A DNA stretch of 64,000 nucleotides from Tubiluchus corallicola (GCA_030141605.1 JAQGDQ010000797.1:1-64000); one strand, 5' to 3'; counted from the stretch's first letter, positions 11,410-24,409 are shown. Numbers and translations: made by a program. The notes: generated from the letters alone by a model not told the origin.

Positions 11410-12985
11410 CTGTGGATGAATAACTTATACATCGTGAATTAATTTATACTAAGTGACTGAAACCTTTGACTGTCAAATTTTTCAGCTCAGTAACGAAATG
11501 CTTTTGCAAGCAAATGGGTGCAAATCGAAGGACTACCACGGATGCATAAACCAAGGAACCGTCAGACAAACCACTGTTCAAAATACCACTACTACCAAAG
11601 GACCGCCAGTCAATGGATCACAGGTTAAAAGACTGCTGGTCAAAGATACATCTTAAAAGACCTCAAGAGGATCACAGGATACAGGACAAGCAAATAAATA
11701 CTACCATAGGATCAGCCATTCGAGGGAGTTTTTGTTATGTTTTGAGGAACGTTTGGTTACTGCACAGAGGGAAAACATCAGACAGAAGGCACTTAGTACG
11801 CTGTATTCATTTTACTGTTACACTTAAGCTTAGAAAAGTATAACAAAAAAATTGCGAAAAGTCGTCTATAAAGAGTAAAGTTCATTTATACTCTCACTGT
11901 GTAGAAATTTTCGGGCGTAGTGGTAGCCGCCATTATCTTGAAAATTATGACGTGGAAATGTAACCTTTTGTAAGCATATCGTGGTTTTCCGTAAGCGCGC
12001 TCTTTAAACCTCTGCAGCTTACCTAATGTTCATGCATAAATATCGCAGATTTAGCAATCTAATTTTTTGTAAAATCTTATACATATGACGGAAATTGACA
12101 CTCTACTTTTCTTATTACGTCAATGTGACGTCATTATTGGAAGAAATGGTCATTTAAAATAGGAACGCCTTAGCGTGAAATGATCGCGACTTTAAAGTGA
12201 TCTTAGTAATTACACGAGACGTTTTCACACTTTTCTTACTAAGTTTTAACAGTTTTTGTGAACACTGAAATAAGCCTAACTTCCCAGACAGACGGCTTTC
12301 CTTTAAACCATTGAACTTCATCAACATGGATGTTTATTCTGTCACGAGATGTTGTACGTCAAAACACGCGAGGCTTGGTGACCTTTAGCTTAATTGACGA
12401 AACAGATTCTATCTTGCACAGGTGCAGTGAGCAAACTAAGACATATTGATCAACAAAAATTTCGGTCTTCTGCAAAATCATTTACAAGAATTATTGAAAA
12501 CGATTTACTTTAAAAGGCGACATTTTTTTCCAAAACGCCAACCGGAAATATCCTCATCAGTGGGCATCATTTTTCATGCTGATTTGATTAATTATGCTCA
12601 CGTCTGTTAGCAATAAGGGTAATAATTGTGATGAATTTTAGCTGATAGCGTGACTACCTTAAGTACTGTCTAATCCCGCATAGGTATGCTCTTATTACCG
12701 CAACAGTTGTGATGAAAACTTATTGCTTGTACAAATCCTGCTGCAGCTGAACCGTAATATACATTATTCTGCGTTGAAAAGTTTTTGCGTAGAGAATAAA
12801 AAGCTTTTCGATTTGCCAAATTTTCTATCAAAGATTGAAATTCATTATAATTAGACAACGCTAAACAAGAGTTTAGTTGGTTCTTTAACCAAGAGTGTCT
12901 TTTATCCTTCAATAGATTTTTAACAACGTTACCAATTTTAATAATTTTTGATAAAAGTTGTTAATAGGCCAGAGAGGTGACATCA
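11410..12985. other. Stretch with no recognisable gene
   Basis: Open frames at 11453-11843 and, on the minus strand, 12670-12912 show no recognisable domain. GACGTCA sites occur near 12120 but nothing around them supports a promoter. Confidence 0.4.
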
Positions 12986-13000
12986 GAACGTCCTGAAAAA

Positions 13001-13008
13001 ATGATGAC

Positions 13009-13072
<64 letters not shown>
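13001..13072. repeat. (GAT)n trinucleotide microsatellite
   Basis: About 24 near-perfect GAT units. Confidence 0.97.
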
Positions 13073-13074
<2 letters not shown>

Positions 13075-13129
13075 AGTGGTAAATATTTTTATTCGTACAT
13101 AAATATATGTTAATGTCACTGTGTGTGTA

Positions 13130-13280
13130 GTGTTAGCTTTGCACCTGACGCATTTGTCTTTTTACAGTTTTTAATGCACTAATGAATGTCATATACAGAT
13201 GACTATTTTTAACACATTTGTGATAAACAACTTTTATAAGACAAATAAAGACTACATAATTATTGAATATATGCATATAT
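13130..13280 (+). mobile_element. LINE L1x 3' UTR fragment
   Basis: Carries TTGCACCTGACGCATTTGTC, then an AACACATTTGTGATAAAC-like middle and an ACAAATAAAGACTAC tail, matching in order the 3' UTRs at 34100-34230 and 37105-37232. No coding sequence remains. Confidence 0.7.
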
Positions 13281-13299
13281 ACAATATGCATATACTGGA

Positions 13300-13715
13300 T
13301 GCCCATTTCGACTCTAGGTGGAGGAGCTGCACAAGCAGCCAACGGCTAGAGGGCGGAGGAGGTCAAGTGACCCAACGGTCATGTGTAGAGGAGTAAACCT
13401 TCCAATTCAGGAGTGGAGCTCCGAAGGCGGACCAGTGCAGCATGCTCACTGACTCCGGCAGCTCCTGCAGCCAACCTGGTGCCAAACGTATCGCTCCGCT
13501 TTACTTTGGACTACACCAGGGAGGAAGAGAGGGGGTTCCTATTGTCTGGGCAACTCAGGATCTCCATACACCTTGCCCAGACGTGTGCCCTGAAAACGGT
13601 CAAGGATCGGACTGCTCAGCCACAGTCGACGCTGCAGCTCCATCAATGTCATCAATAACTGACTCTCTTGGCGCGCACTCCATTGTCTTCCGAGACAGAA
13701 GGATGCCAACAATAT
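13300..13715 (+). repeat. GC-rich dispersed-repeat-like segment with microsatellite tail
   Basis: About 55% GC in an AT-rich background, open in two overlapping plus frames (13413-13658 and 13442-13723), and ending directly in an AT microsatellite. A GC-rich body with a simple-repeat tail looks like the 3' end of a retroposon. No catalytic motif is readable and no second copy exists in the window, so this is inference. Confidence 0.4.
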
Positions 13716-13790
13716 ATATATAATATGGAATATAATATGGAATATAATATGTAATATGTAATATAATATATAATATGTAAATGTTTAAGA
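13715..13790. repeat. AATATGG/TAATATG AT-rich microsatellite
   Basis: Tandem units of AATATAATATG with small variants. Confidence 0.85.
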
Positions 13791-16405
13791 AAATACATAC
13801 AATATTTCTATTTGCAGGCCAAAATTTACAGCCTTGGTTACTATATCAAGTTAACAATCTACCAAAATAACTCTAATCAATATACCAATATGCTATAGGT
13901 ATGTCACAATAACAATATCATACAGTAACAGGATAACAAATAATATAACCAACTATAGGTACCATGCTGTATAAGAATCTACACATTTTATAAGGAATAA
14001 TAATAAATTATATAATAATTATTAACAAAGCAGTATAAGAAACTATGTACTACATTAAACTCTAAAATTAAGTAGGCCTAACATTCGTAGATAAGGAATG
14101 CACAATATAATCGTCAGGAATTAGGTTAATGGAACCTCAATCGAGTTCTTATTTTGCTGGACAACAACTAAATAGAGAGACTAACTGCATGCCAGTTAGC
14201 GTGCGTCAGCGTCAGCGTCTGCGCTAAAAAAAACTTGCATTTATGGGCTTAGAGGTGTTTTTTTGAAACTTATTTGAAAATATTGTTTTTGAAATATTGT
14301 TGAAACTTTTATCACAAAACAATGCAGTTTTTGCCTGGCACATCGTGACAGTGCTGCAGTTAATAGAATGTTTTTATCGTGATCATTATTTCATTCTGAA
14401 GTTAATTCACTTGCAAACTTTTGGAATGATTTTAAGCCTAGTCTGATTTACCCACGAAAGATTAATGGGAAACATACATTTCAGTAGCTTAATTTAATTC
14501 AAATTTTTGCCCGTTGGATATTTTTGGATATCAACCAAAGAATTTATTTAAATTATCAAAACAATTAGTAAGTAATTATGCAAAAACAAAGACTTTTAGT
14601 AAATTACCGATGCAAAATAATTAATCATAAAAATAATAAAATTAACATTCGATGACTAAGAAGGCTAATGGCTTATAAAGGCCACGGATACTGAACTACA
14701 TAAAAAGACAATAGAACGTTTTAGTAAATATTCACTTGGAATAAACAAATGATATTTTAACGTTAGTATCTTAAAGGAAAAGAAAACGAAAAAGGGATAC
14801 ATTATAAAAAACATTTATACGTATTTACAATATAAGCAATATATAAAGTTGTACATTGAAACTAAAAAAATGACAAGATTTTTTATAAATATATATAAAA
14901 TATATATAATAACATATAATTATATTAAGAAACAGAAAACTGTCAAATCATCTCAGTGAAAAGTTTCGAAACCAAACGCTCTGATACATGTTTGTTGACT
15001 TGACTTTTCCACAATTTACAGAAGACCGTATAAATCATTTATCATTTGATTCTTGGAACAAAAATGAAATTATCTCATGACTGCTGCATCAAGCTCAAGG
15101 GCTTCATAGCCTTTCTCCTCTTTGAAAACAATTAACACCTCGCAGCATTTATCACCACCTCAAGTAGGATCAAGTTTATTTGACTCAATGATCTCACCAG
15201 CAAAGCTGCCGGCATAATGTGGGAAAAACGTTTAAAAGATTCATTAATCTTAATGGGGAAGAAATGTTTGCGTGTTTGTCAGCCTGATAAAGGGATTAAT
15301 GATTATTCTGCTACTGCACGGGTTTTGCTGATTTATTTATAAGGATTGTGTTGACAAAAGTGAGGCAGTTACGAGTGTTTGGTGAGAAAGTTTGGTATTC
15401 AGTAGGTTTTTTAATCATTTAAAATCTCAAAAACCAGTCAAATCAAATAGCTGGTGCTCTTATTGTTATTGTTGCTGTTGTTGTCGTTAGTGAACTTGAT
15501 TGGTTCCTTGTATTTCATTTTATGAATTTTTAGCAATTAGACTAAAATGATCTCTACTTGTTTATTTCACATATTATATTATTTCTGAAGGCTAAGTTTC
15601 GAAAAGTCTATTAATGCAGCTAGACAAATGATGAACTTAGTTTTAAGTGTTCTTATCTGATCGACTACTGGCTGTGATAAAATAAAACAATTTACAAAGG
15701 ATTAAAACATTATGATATACGATAATTTTTACTCTAGTATATGCATAGTTAACTGATGGTACATTGTGTTAAACGTCAATTAGTAGACGGTATAAAATTC
15801 TATCTGTAAAGAAACAATATTTTAGTTCACTTAGTTCTAACGTTTCACATGTTACAATACATAATTAATAGCTGTGCACAATTAAATTAAAAAAAGAACA
15901 GATATATGTACTGTCCTACATCATAGCTGTTTTTCCAGGGAGAAATTTCCACACCGGATTTAATAGACCTATCCCTGGAAAACAGGTTTACTGAATCAAT
16001 TTCTGACTAATTACTGAATTAATGGATTATGTAAACTGGTTACCCACATGGCTTTAATCATAACTTAACATGTCTATACTTTGTACATTACTTTCATTCG
16101 GAAAGCTATTTCCGACATTGGTGTTGTTGTGTAAAACAAGCTACTCTGCAGTCAAGATACAATATTTTTTGCTAGTAGTATTTCTTTACCAGATTGCAAA
16201 AAGTGAGATTTCGAGATATTCCTTTAAAATGTGACCCCATCTTCACTATTATGGAATTATTGTGATGCCATATCAAAAACATTATGAATAATAATAGAAC
16301 GAACATACATAAGCTTAATCACTGCTACAAAAAATGTGATTATATTACATTACTTAATCAGATTTGTAATTCACATTGTTGTTGATGCATATTTTTCTCA
16401 TTCAG
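13790..16405. other. Gene-free AT-rich stretch, partly intron of the laminin-like gene
   Basis: The part next to 16406 is intronic, because the following exon has a splice acceptor. I found no second Cys-rich exon on the plus strand. A hairpin lies at 15928-15985. Confidence 0.45.
15928..15985. repeat. Inverted repeat / hairpin
   Basis: CTGTTTTTCCAGGGA and TCCCTGGAAAACAG pair over 14 bp with one bulged T and about 29 nt between. It lies some 420 bp before the laminin-like exon. No role is known. Confidence 0.7.
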
Positions 16406-16549
16406 CTTGTCAGTGTGACGGCGAAGGAACAGAGAGTACAATTTGTGACAAGAATGGTGGACAGTGCGTGTGCAAACCTAACGTAATTGGCCGAAACTGC
16501 GACCAATGTGCTCCTGGCACTTACGGCTTTGGACCGAATGGCTGCACAC
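16406..16549 (+). CDS. Internal exon encoding a laminin-type EGF-like domain (laminin beta-like)
   Basis: The 144-nt exon lies between a TTTTTCTCATTCAG acceptor and a GTATGT donor. It starts and ends in the same phase (one base before a full codon), so it can be skipped or duplicated without a frameshift, as is common for extracellular modules. It encodes one eight-cysteine laminin EGF-like (LE) domain: CQC start, then [29 protein letters not shown]. The run [26 protein letters not shown] closely resembles LE modules of the laminin beta chain short arm; I infer 'beta-like', but gamma chains, netrins or usherin share the fold. Laminins are secreted basement-membrane trimers in which LE arrays form rod-like arms. 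A frame read through to 16336 is an artefact of open intron sequence. No neighbouring exon was found, so other introns must be long. Confidence 0.87.
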
Positions 16550-17158
16550 GTATGTTATTTAGTTCACGCTAACAGGAAAGATGAGATGATAAATTACTTA
16601 GACACTTTTACGGTAAAAAGATTGTTATATGACCATTAATTGACTGCTTAAATGTGGAAGTATAAGTACCATTGTTTTTAACAAATATTTGTGACGTTTA
16701 TATATATTTATTGTAGACCCTGTTTGTTGAGTTTAAAAAGAAGATGAAAATTTTACTATAATATTTTTATAGAGCATCTCAGTAGCATCTTTTGCATAAT
16801 TTTTCTTATTTTTTTCATTATAGGAACTTATTTTGTTTATTTTAGTAAAAGTGGCCTTATAAGTCTGATGACTTCGCGATCAGCCATAATTAAGTCTTTT
16901 ACTTGAATAATGAAAATGATGTATTTCATTGATCAGAACCATATTTTTTATAAATTTTTATCATTTACTAACACCTTCATTTTCATTTTTATTTTTATTT
17001 ATATTTACTAATGTAAATTCAGTATTGTATGTTTATTGGATGCTTTTTGTGGCAATAAACTTCAGCTTAACATAACTGATATTTGAGCAAAATAGGTTGC
17101 CCTTTGTTGTCAAAATATGAGAATTAACAAACTATATTGAATAAAGACGTTATATAGG
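16550..17158. other. Intron sequence following the laminin-like exon
   Basis: AT-rich, opens with a GTATGT donor and has no further recognisable exon. The intron probably continues through the transposon that follows. Confidence 0.6.
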
Positions 17159-17159
17159 A

Positions 17160-18070
17160 TAAAATGGGGTAATGTCGGACAGGGGCTTATGTCGGACAAT
17201 CAGTTTTACGTTTTCCTAAAACCCAATAAATTACCTGGACGTTTTTTTCTTTCATTTTTAATACTAACACATCACATTCTAGCAGCCGTATGGTCGTGAA
17301 CATACAAGCTTGCTCAGTGAGTACTTTTATACTTAATCGCGCTAACTGTTTTTGATGTTCTAATAAACAGGATTAGCTCATTAATCATTTACAGCATCCT
17401 TTTCAGAAATGGATTATTTTGTAACATACTTCTTCTCTGATACTTTCATGCCACACATTGTAAAGCACCACATTTGTTTGTTTATTATAAAACTTACTCA
17501 AGCAGTGTTCCACTTTATCCAAAGGCCTAGGCTAATGTTGGGCAATTGAATTTTTGTGTCTGACTTTGGCTTGCATTAATTTTTTGTGTAGGTAAGTAAC
17601 ATGGATTTTTGCCCATGTGAGTCAAAACGTAAAAATAACTGATCTCAATCGTTTTAGGAACATCGGGAGAAACCGTTATCGAAACGCTTGAAAAGAAAAA
17701 TGCTGTAAATATAAAAACTTAAAGAATGAGAGAGGAAAAAGAGGAAAACTTCAGCAGTGGAGCTCTGATCAAATGCAGTCTGCGATTAAATCTTATCTAA
17801 TCCACACATACATGAGCATATATCTGCCCAACCTCTACCATACAACCACAGTCTTAGCAGAGTAAACATCAGTGGTATAGTATCCTGAGGAAAGAGGCTA
17901 GCTGACTGCGTGATGGGCTGCCTACTATGTAAAAAAGTAATGCATTTTTTATTGATTCATTGATTTTTCTCAGAGAGAGAGAGGGAGAGAAAGAGAGATA
18001 ATGAAAAGGAAGGAGAAAAAGAGAAAGAAAGACAGAGAGAGGGAGAGACGGAGAGAGACAGAGAGAGAGG

Positions 18071-18137
<67 letters not shown>

Positions 18138-18820
18138 TTCTGTATAAGAAGTCAAAAACGAATACTATAATAATTACGCTCAGGCACATATGCATAAATC
18201 TGTCCAACCTCTACCATATAACCAGAGTTTTACACACGGCACATGCACACTCAATTCACGGCAAATTATAAAAATGTGCCAAATGAAAATATTACTAACT
18301 TAATGCATAATTTAGATAACAAATTATCAATTTTAAAAGACATAATAAACTCAAAGTCTATAACACACGGTAAAATGCTTGTGCAGTATAATTAACGCGT
18401 TCAACGTTGGTGTACAAAATCTGACTATGTAACAAAAACTTGTCAAGCTGACCTGAATTCACTCCATAGAGGGAATAAAAGGGTAATCAAGGGGGAGACG
18501 GTGATTTCAGAAATTAAACCGAATTGAAAACGGGTAAGTTTTGCAGATTCTCGTAATTAGGCACAATAAGCGTATTCAAGTTTGTATGCTGTGTTGTTTT
18601 CGGCGGTTATAAACAAATAACAACGTCGAGCAAAAAAGGAATCAATGACATTTCTCTCATGTCGTCACTGATCAATCTCGCATATTACAAAATATTTAAA
18701 AGAATTGAGGTGCCATAACCACAAAGTTGTTCGTTTGCTGTTTTAAAATTATGTCCGACGTTACCTTACTAAACTGTCCGACATTATCTGCAAGTGTCCG
18801 GCATTATCCCATTTTTTAAA
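17160..18820 (+). mobile_element. Decayed pogo-like DNA transposon
   Basis: The left end AAATGGGGTAATGTCGGACA is answered at the right by the reverse complement of AAATGGGATAATGCCGGACA. Subterminal TGTCGGACA copies follow at both ends, and the outer bases suggest a TA target. Near 17735-17780 the plus strand reads GKLQQWSSDQMQSAIKSY, like the start of the psq-type helix-turn-helix found in pogo/Tigger/jerky transposases. The rest of the frame is destroyed and interrupted by a GA microsatellite. The family is inferred from the end structure plus this short motif. Confidence 0.6.
17970..18134. repeat. GA microsatellite inside the pogo-like element
   Basis: A purine tract with a pure (AG)n core at about 18083-18134. 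Similar ~50-bp segments flank it at 17805-17856 and 18183-18235 (both contain CCAACCTCTACCATA), so the tract lies inside an old direct duplication. Confidence 0.9.
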
Positions 18821-18899
18821 ATGACGTTTGAAAGCGTCTAATTATCCCAGTATTTTTATTTCATGCAACCACCCACTTTCCCGTCTTCCCAGATTCCTT

Positions 18900-20440
18900 A
18901 ACAATATAGTTTTAGTTTATCAGGCGTTACTCCAAAAAAAATTATAAAAATATAGATAGAAACCTGAAAAAAGCCACTTACCCATGTTTTAGCCTATAAT
19001 TAATTATATTTACATTAATTATATAATTAATTAAATTATATAAGTGATAGTATAAATGATAACAGCGAATCTTGAGTAATGGTCTTAGTATGATGAAAGC
19101 ATTGTTCTGTTAATCTGTTACTCCTGTCAGTTACTCCTAGTGTAAGATGTTTAAGCATTAAAATCTAGTTTTTTTGGGTGGCGGTTTGACAGTAAACGCA
19201 CCCCCCCCCCCCCCCAACAACCTATATCTCATCCGCCCCTTGTTGCCTTTTTTACTTCATTTCGTTATCTTTTATAGCAACAATTAACGGACAATAAGGA
19301 CGCAAGTTAATTAGTTGAATGAAAATTCTCATTAGTCAAGAGAAAAGCCTCGTGCAAATATGCTGTGACAATTATAATCCTCCATACAAACTGAAAAAAA
19401 TGATTCACGAGACGTAAATAAACGAAGTGAATAAAAACCTTACATAAAATAAGAAAAATTCTTGAAAATCTAAAAGAATGGAAAAATTGCGATTACGACA
19501 GAACGAAGAACAAGAGAGCATCTAAAACTAACGTAGGTGCCATACTGCAGCTTAGTGTGACGTCATTGGTCGCTTAAATTAATAACAAAAGAACCACAAC
19601 ACGCAGCCATAATGATTCGGACTCTCGCAGTTTCCTGACTCGAATCAATTAAACAAGCGACATTTTGTCTGATTGAGCCAATTTCTTTAGACGTACACTA
19701 ACTTTGATGTAAGCTTGTAAGAAATTAGAGAGAAATTCACTAAATCAGTAAGGCATTCTACTGTCCAGGTAGTTCAATTAAAGAAACATTGAAACTAATT
19801 ACAGATGTGAAGCAGTGAACGAGAATAATGAACAATGTCTGTTAATTACATACTAATTAGTATATCCTAGCTTTACTACAAGAACATGCCTTAGAAAAGC
19901 TTTTTTGGGGTAGCAAACTAATGCTGTAAAGCGACCTTTTCCTCCGTGATATCGACCGCAAAAAAATTAGCCAGTTTTTATACTGTTATGTCACAAGAAA
20001 GTTATCTAAATTTTTGTAATAAAACAGATTCTATACCAACGATAAATGGTTTTCTATTTTCGAAGAAATGGATTCCATGGCAACAATAAATGGATTTTTA
20101 ACTAACATATCCAGGAAGTTATGCAAAAGAAAATAAATAAGCGTGTAAACAATGCTTCGCATTCCGGACAGGTTTATAACTATTTTTATAACCATTTTTT
20201 ATTAACGTAAGGTACTTCATTTCAAAGCTAAAGAAAAGTACTTCCCAATTTTAAACATAATATAACAGTCAGAAGTAGCGAAAGAAAAATGCGCTTTAAC
20301 AAGACTGAAAGTCAGGCCCAAATCCGCGAGAGTTTTGTGTTTACACCTGACTATACCTGGTCGAATGTGGTTGTAAATTATTATCCCACAATACCTAAAT
20401 TCTTACGAAAAAAATCAGGAGTTGAATAACAATGAAAAAA
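18900..20440. other. Stretch with no recognisable gene
   Basis: Contains a 15-base C run at 19201-19215. No exon or known repeat seen. Confidence 0.45.
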
Positions 20441-21130
20441 ACTGATTGATATCCACTGTCCTTGACCCTTTGACTGAGGTCAACGTTCAATACCATGTTA
20501 AAGCTCCTGCCCCGGTATCCTAACCTGCAAAATTTCGTGACAATAATCTCTGCATTTGCAAGTTAACACGAGTTATAATCCAATACTCTAATTTTCACAT
20601 TTTGGCTCCTACTCAGGCCCTTTTACAATGTCAACGTTTCAAATTATACGGGCCCCTATACAGATGTCTACTCTAATTGCTCTAGTTTTTAAAGTTACTC
20701 AGCACTATGCCTTTTGGCTCCACGATTAAAAAGCCCAGGCACACATCAATCTCACGCAACCTCAATGGTTACGAAAACAATTTTAAATTTAACTCAAAGC
20801 CTTAAGCGGAGAGTCAAATGACAATAGAAAAACTAAACGATGTCCCATGTCCTTGACCTTCGACCTTGGTCACAATTCACAGTTCACCATACCAAGACTC
20901 ATATACTGTACTCAAAGATGCCTTCCTAGCAAATTTCGTGATTACGGCCTTCTTAATTGCGTTTTAAATTAACGTAATTTATTAATTAAAGTAATTAAAT
21001 TGCGAATTAACGTAAAGTAAAACTAGATGTCCAAACTTTTACATTTTGGCTCTTATATCGGGCCCTTGAATAATAAATGCTTTGTCGTTATCCTTGCCTG
21101 TCTTTCACTGCAAGTTTCGTGATTTTATTT
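20440..21130. repeat. Degenerate tandem repeat, ~390-bp period, with nuclear-receptor-like half sites
   Basis: Two units begin near 20457 and 20847 with GTCCTTGACC(C/T)T(T/C)(T/C)GAC(C/T), followed in order by GCAAAATTTCGTGA and CATTTTGGCTCCTA...GGCCCTT, each found again one period later. A third partial ends near 21125 (GCAAGTTTCGTGAT). Repeats rich in TGACCTTTGACC are common in marine animal genomes. Units are well diverged. Confidence 0.6.
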
Positions 21131-22228
21131 CATATAATTATAGAATTCGAAAAGGGTGAGACGCTTATTATAAAATTGTTCACAGAATGCTTATACTTGA
21201 CCATCGCTCCCAAGACTAAAGTCACACAACAGCATTTTATTTCAATTTCGGTCGTGCGGGGCTAACATGAAGCGTTCCTAGAAGAAATTTTACCTAGCAA
21301 TGACGTCATCGCTTTTTATGATCACCCATCATTAATCAGGTTTCTAAGCATACTGTTTCCCTTTAACAACTTAGCTAATTTCACTTGCAAAAATATACAG
21401 TTTGGCATTCTTTATGTCAGAGTTCAACACTCACCAGCATGGTCTATTTATATTGTGAATGGTTTGGCAGGACAGGAACCTAATTAGTGTAACTGTAACT
21501 CTACAAAATGAGACAACGAATAAACAAATATGTCTTAGCCACAAATCCAATTATTTTTAATAAATCTTTCATATTTGTAAGTCATTTACAAAAATCAATA
21601 CTACCGATTTTAATACGTGTTTTAGACTACAGCTGGCCATTATCTAAAATTGGTTTCTGTTTTCCTTTAATATTTCACAGGCAGAACTGTAGTGCATTAG
21701 CTAGACGTATGCAGTTATTGTTGTTTGTATCTAATGCATATACCTGGATCTATATAATCCTCAGTGAATACATTTCAACTGCTGAGTACTTGAAGAGTGT
21801 GCATTGTGAATATAATCATAATAAATAGTAATGTAGTTTGGGCGTCACTATACACCATTTATTTATGTAACCATACACGTGTGGCACCTGTGCAGACGCC
21901 GCTTGTCCTAGCCTAGGTCTACCACAGCCCCTGATTTATGCGCTTTCATTGCTGTTGTCTGATGACATTAGCACGAATAGCGTGAGAGCCTTATGATAAA
22001 GTTATTCACAGAATGCTTATATTAGGCCATTAAGCCCTTCACTCCCAAAGGCTCAAATTCGTTAATTAATTCTTGACCAGAAGAATGTATGAGGTCCCTA
22101 AGGACATTATATGCTTCTGCATAACACATGGCTGTTTGCATGCCAGACATTTTACCTGGAAACATGACTATCATCATTCATAAAGTCTAACTATTAACCA
22201 CGCAAGTAAAGGAATTGCTTACGTCAAG

Positions 22229-22365
<137 letters not shown>

Positions 22366-22489
22366 CTCATATAAATATTCCATCACAAAGCGACTGAACG
22401 GTACAACAATGTGTTCACATATAAGGTAAATATATTCACTTCGTAGCTACAGTCACAGATAAAAAAATATATTATGCTTATTTATAATT

Positions 22490-23260
22490 GTTACAGGCTT
22501 CTCTTATCAGTATCATTTAGAAGTGTACACAAGGTCATATTAAAATCAAAACTACATTCATTACGAACACAGTAAGTTCTGGTGCAATAAAAAATATAAT
22601 CTTTTTCGTCTTCCAAAACATAACTAATCTTGCATAAACGCTGGTCCCTATTGATGCCTCTCTTCCTTCCCAATTCAGCCTTTAAATTGTGTGAACTTAC
22701 CCTTAATCTTACAATGTCTTTAGTAACTATCGTAAAATTTTAATCACCCATTAAGTACTGTGGCTTCTCTAAGTTTTCAGTAATCATTACGTGATAGATA
22801 AACTTTGTTCTATTGTGCACGGCATAGTTTCTTAATTCATTTTGTACACAGTTACTCAGCTACGTCAGCAGCAATACGATTTTTTTTATTAACGTACTCG
22901 TTCTTTAAGTCTTTGTAATATTTAACGAAAGTAGAGGTCTCATTTTCTCTAACTAGCCTATTAAGTAGGTCATTGTTACTATTCAGTATCTTATTAAAAA
23001 AATTCAGTTGTCGCTGCCGAGATAAAAGCGTTGAGTGTGGCATACCAGATTCAATCAAAGCTACTTCACTTGGAGAATTCCAACCGATGCCTAGCATTGA
23101 TTTTATCATTTTCTTATACACGTTGTGCATTTCCTTACATCTTGCAACGACTGATAACGGATTCCTTTTACATCCCATGAGTGGGATCTCTGGTAGGCTA
23201 GTAGCTTGCACTGTTGCTCTTCGTCTTGAGGGCAGTTTGCTAACCAGCTTAAAGGAAAAC
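22490..23260 (-). pseudogene. LINE ORF2 C-terminal remnant (CR1/L2-like)
   Basis: On the minus strand, 23211-22852 encodes 119 residues with MGCKRNPLSVVARCKEMHNV and SMLGIGWNSPSEVALIESGM, the usual region between reverse transcriptase and the C-terminal Cys-rich block. A frameshift near 22855 and at least one in-frame stop near 22740 follow. The frame then resumes with ELGRKRGINRDQRLCKI and VLEDEKDYIFYC, the conserved 'RDQRLCx.C..vEDE.HFxxxC' end. The reverse transcriptase core itself is absent. A dead insertion, not a host gene. Confidence 0.8.
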
Positions 23261-23399
23261 CGGATGATTGTGTAAACATTAGTTTAGAATAAAAAATGCT
23301 CTAAAATATTGAAAACTGCAATAGCTTTTTTTTAAATCAACGCTTAGATTAAATAATAATTACCTCGGATACTCAAATTTCATTAAACTTTCAAAGCTA

Positions 23400-23660
23400 C
23401 GCGCGGTTCAGTGAATCTACTAAGATTGGCAGCGGCGCCTTTTGTCACGTGCGCGTGACCGACAAATAGAACGCGGTACCGTGATAACCATGATCACGAA
23501 CTGCTGTGTTAGTTTCATGACGTCATATGATGTAAAGCCCATTTTTCGCGCCGTATTTTAAGCAGTACTGTAACGCCTATGCAAATGTGCTTGACGCGCA
23601 AGGGAAGACGCCTGCCATTGCACAAACTGTGGTTCGTTTCTGACGTAAGCAATAGCTGTG
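23400..23660. promoter_or_regulatory. CpG-containing segment with CRE-like and E-box-like sites
   Basis: Higher in GC than its surroundings. It contains TGACGTCA (about 23519), CACGTG (about 23446), several GCGCG words and TGACGTAAGC (23641). Such clusters occur in promoters, but no host first exon is evident on either side; the nearest coding trace is the dead LINE below 23260. It may instead be part of a transposon. Confidence 0.25.
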
Positions 23661-23819
23661 TTCGGTTGCCGTTAATTAACTTCCTAAGCTAATTACTCAA
23701 ATGTAAGGAACAATTGTTAACTTTTTTAGGCAAGAAAATGTATATTTTAAAGTTTAAACAATCGCCCGGTCTTCTTTTAACCGTACTCAACTGTAGCACC
23801 CGGATTCTGATATTATTAA

Positions 23820-24402
23820 TTAAAACAGGATGATTTTTATATACTACCCCATTTTCAAGTCCGATAAAAAGTATACATGTTAACACAGTTAATGTCGCAA
23901 AAGCGTTTCTGATAATAAAATTATAGATTAATAAACGGCGGGCGAGCCCAACTAGTGATGACATCACAAACTAACTTAATTTTCAACAGCAAAAATATTC
24001 CACGTGCGTGTTGTACGTATTTGCGAAAGCGAAAATTGATGTACAGTATTACCGTAAGATATTCATTGTGTTGTACTAAAACTAGGCAAGTTTTAAGATA
24101 AAAATACGAATTTCAAATTTACCGCTGTGCTTATGAGCAGCATGAGTTGCAGAACGTGTAGTTCGTTACAAACTGAAAGGTACAGCACCTGTTTTTGTGC
24201 AATACGTTTCCGAAATGCAGGCACTAATGCCTGTCTAACTAGCGAATGGCGAAATGCATGTAGCAGCGAAGAACTAGTGGTACCAATGCGAAAGTGTGTT
24301 AGTAAGTTAATTTTGAAAAAAAATAGCATGTTTCCTGTCAATACTTTAAAGAGTAGATCGTTTTGACCTACAGTTTAAGATTGGGTCCGGTTTTGCTTTA
24401 AC
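23820..24402 (-). repeat. Dispersed repeat A, copy 2 (~580 bp, inverted relative to copy 1)
   Basis: Matches 921-1510 along its whole length in reverse orientation and 44000-44475 in the same orientation. Short frames on both strands are not conserved between copies. Confidence 0.8.
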
Positions 24403-24409
24403 GCGTTTC

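Noticed and set aside
13413-13723. Overlapping frames of 81 and 93 residues as a host gene
   Set aside because: GC-rich repeat-like segment ending in a microsatellite tail, with no domain; more like a retroposon end.
24093-24366. Overlapping frames on both strands (82 and 79 residues)
   Set aside because: They lie in dispersed repeat A, and the other copies do not keep the frames open.
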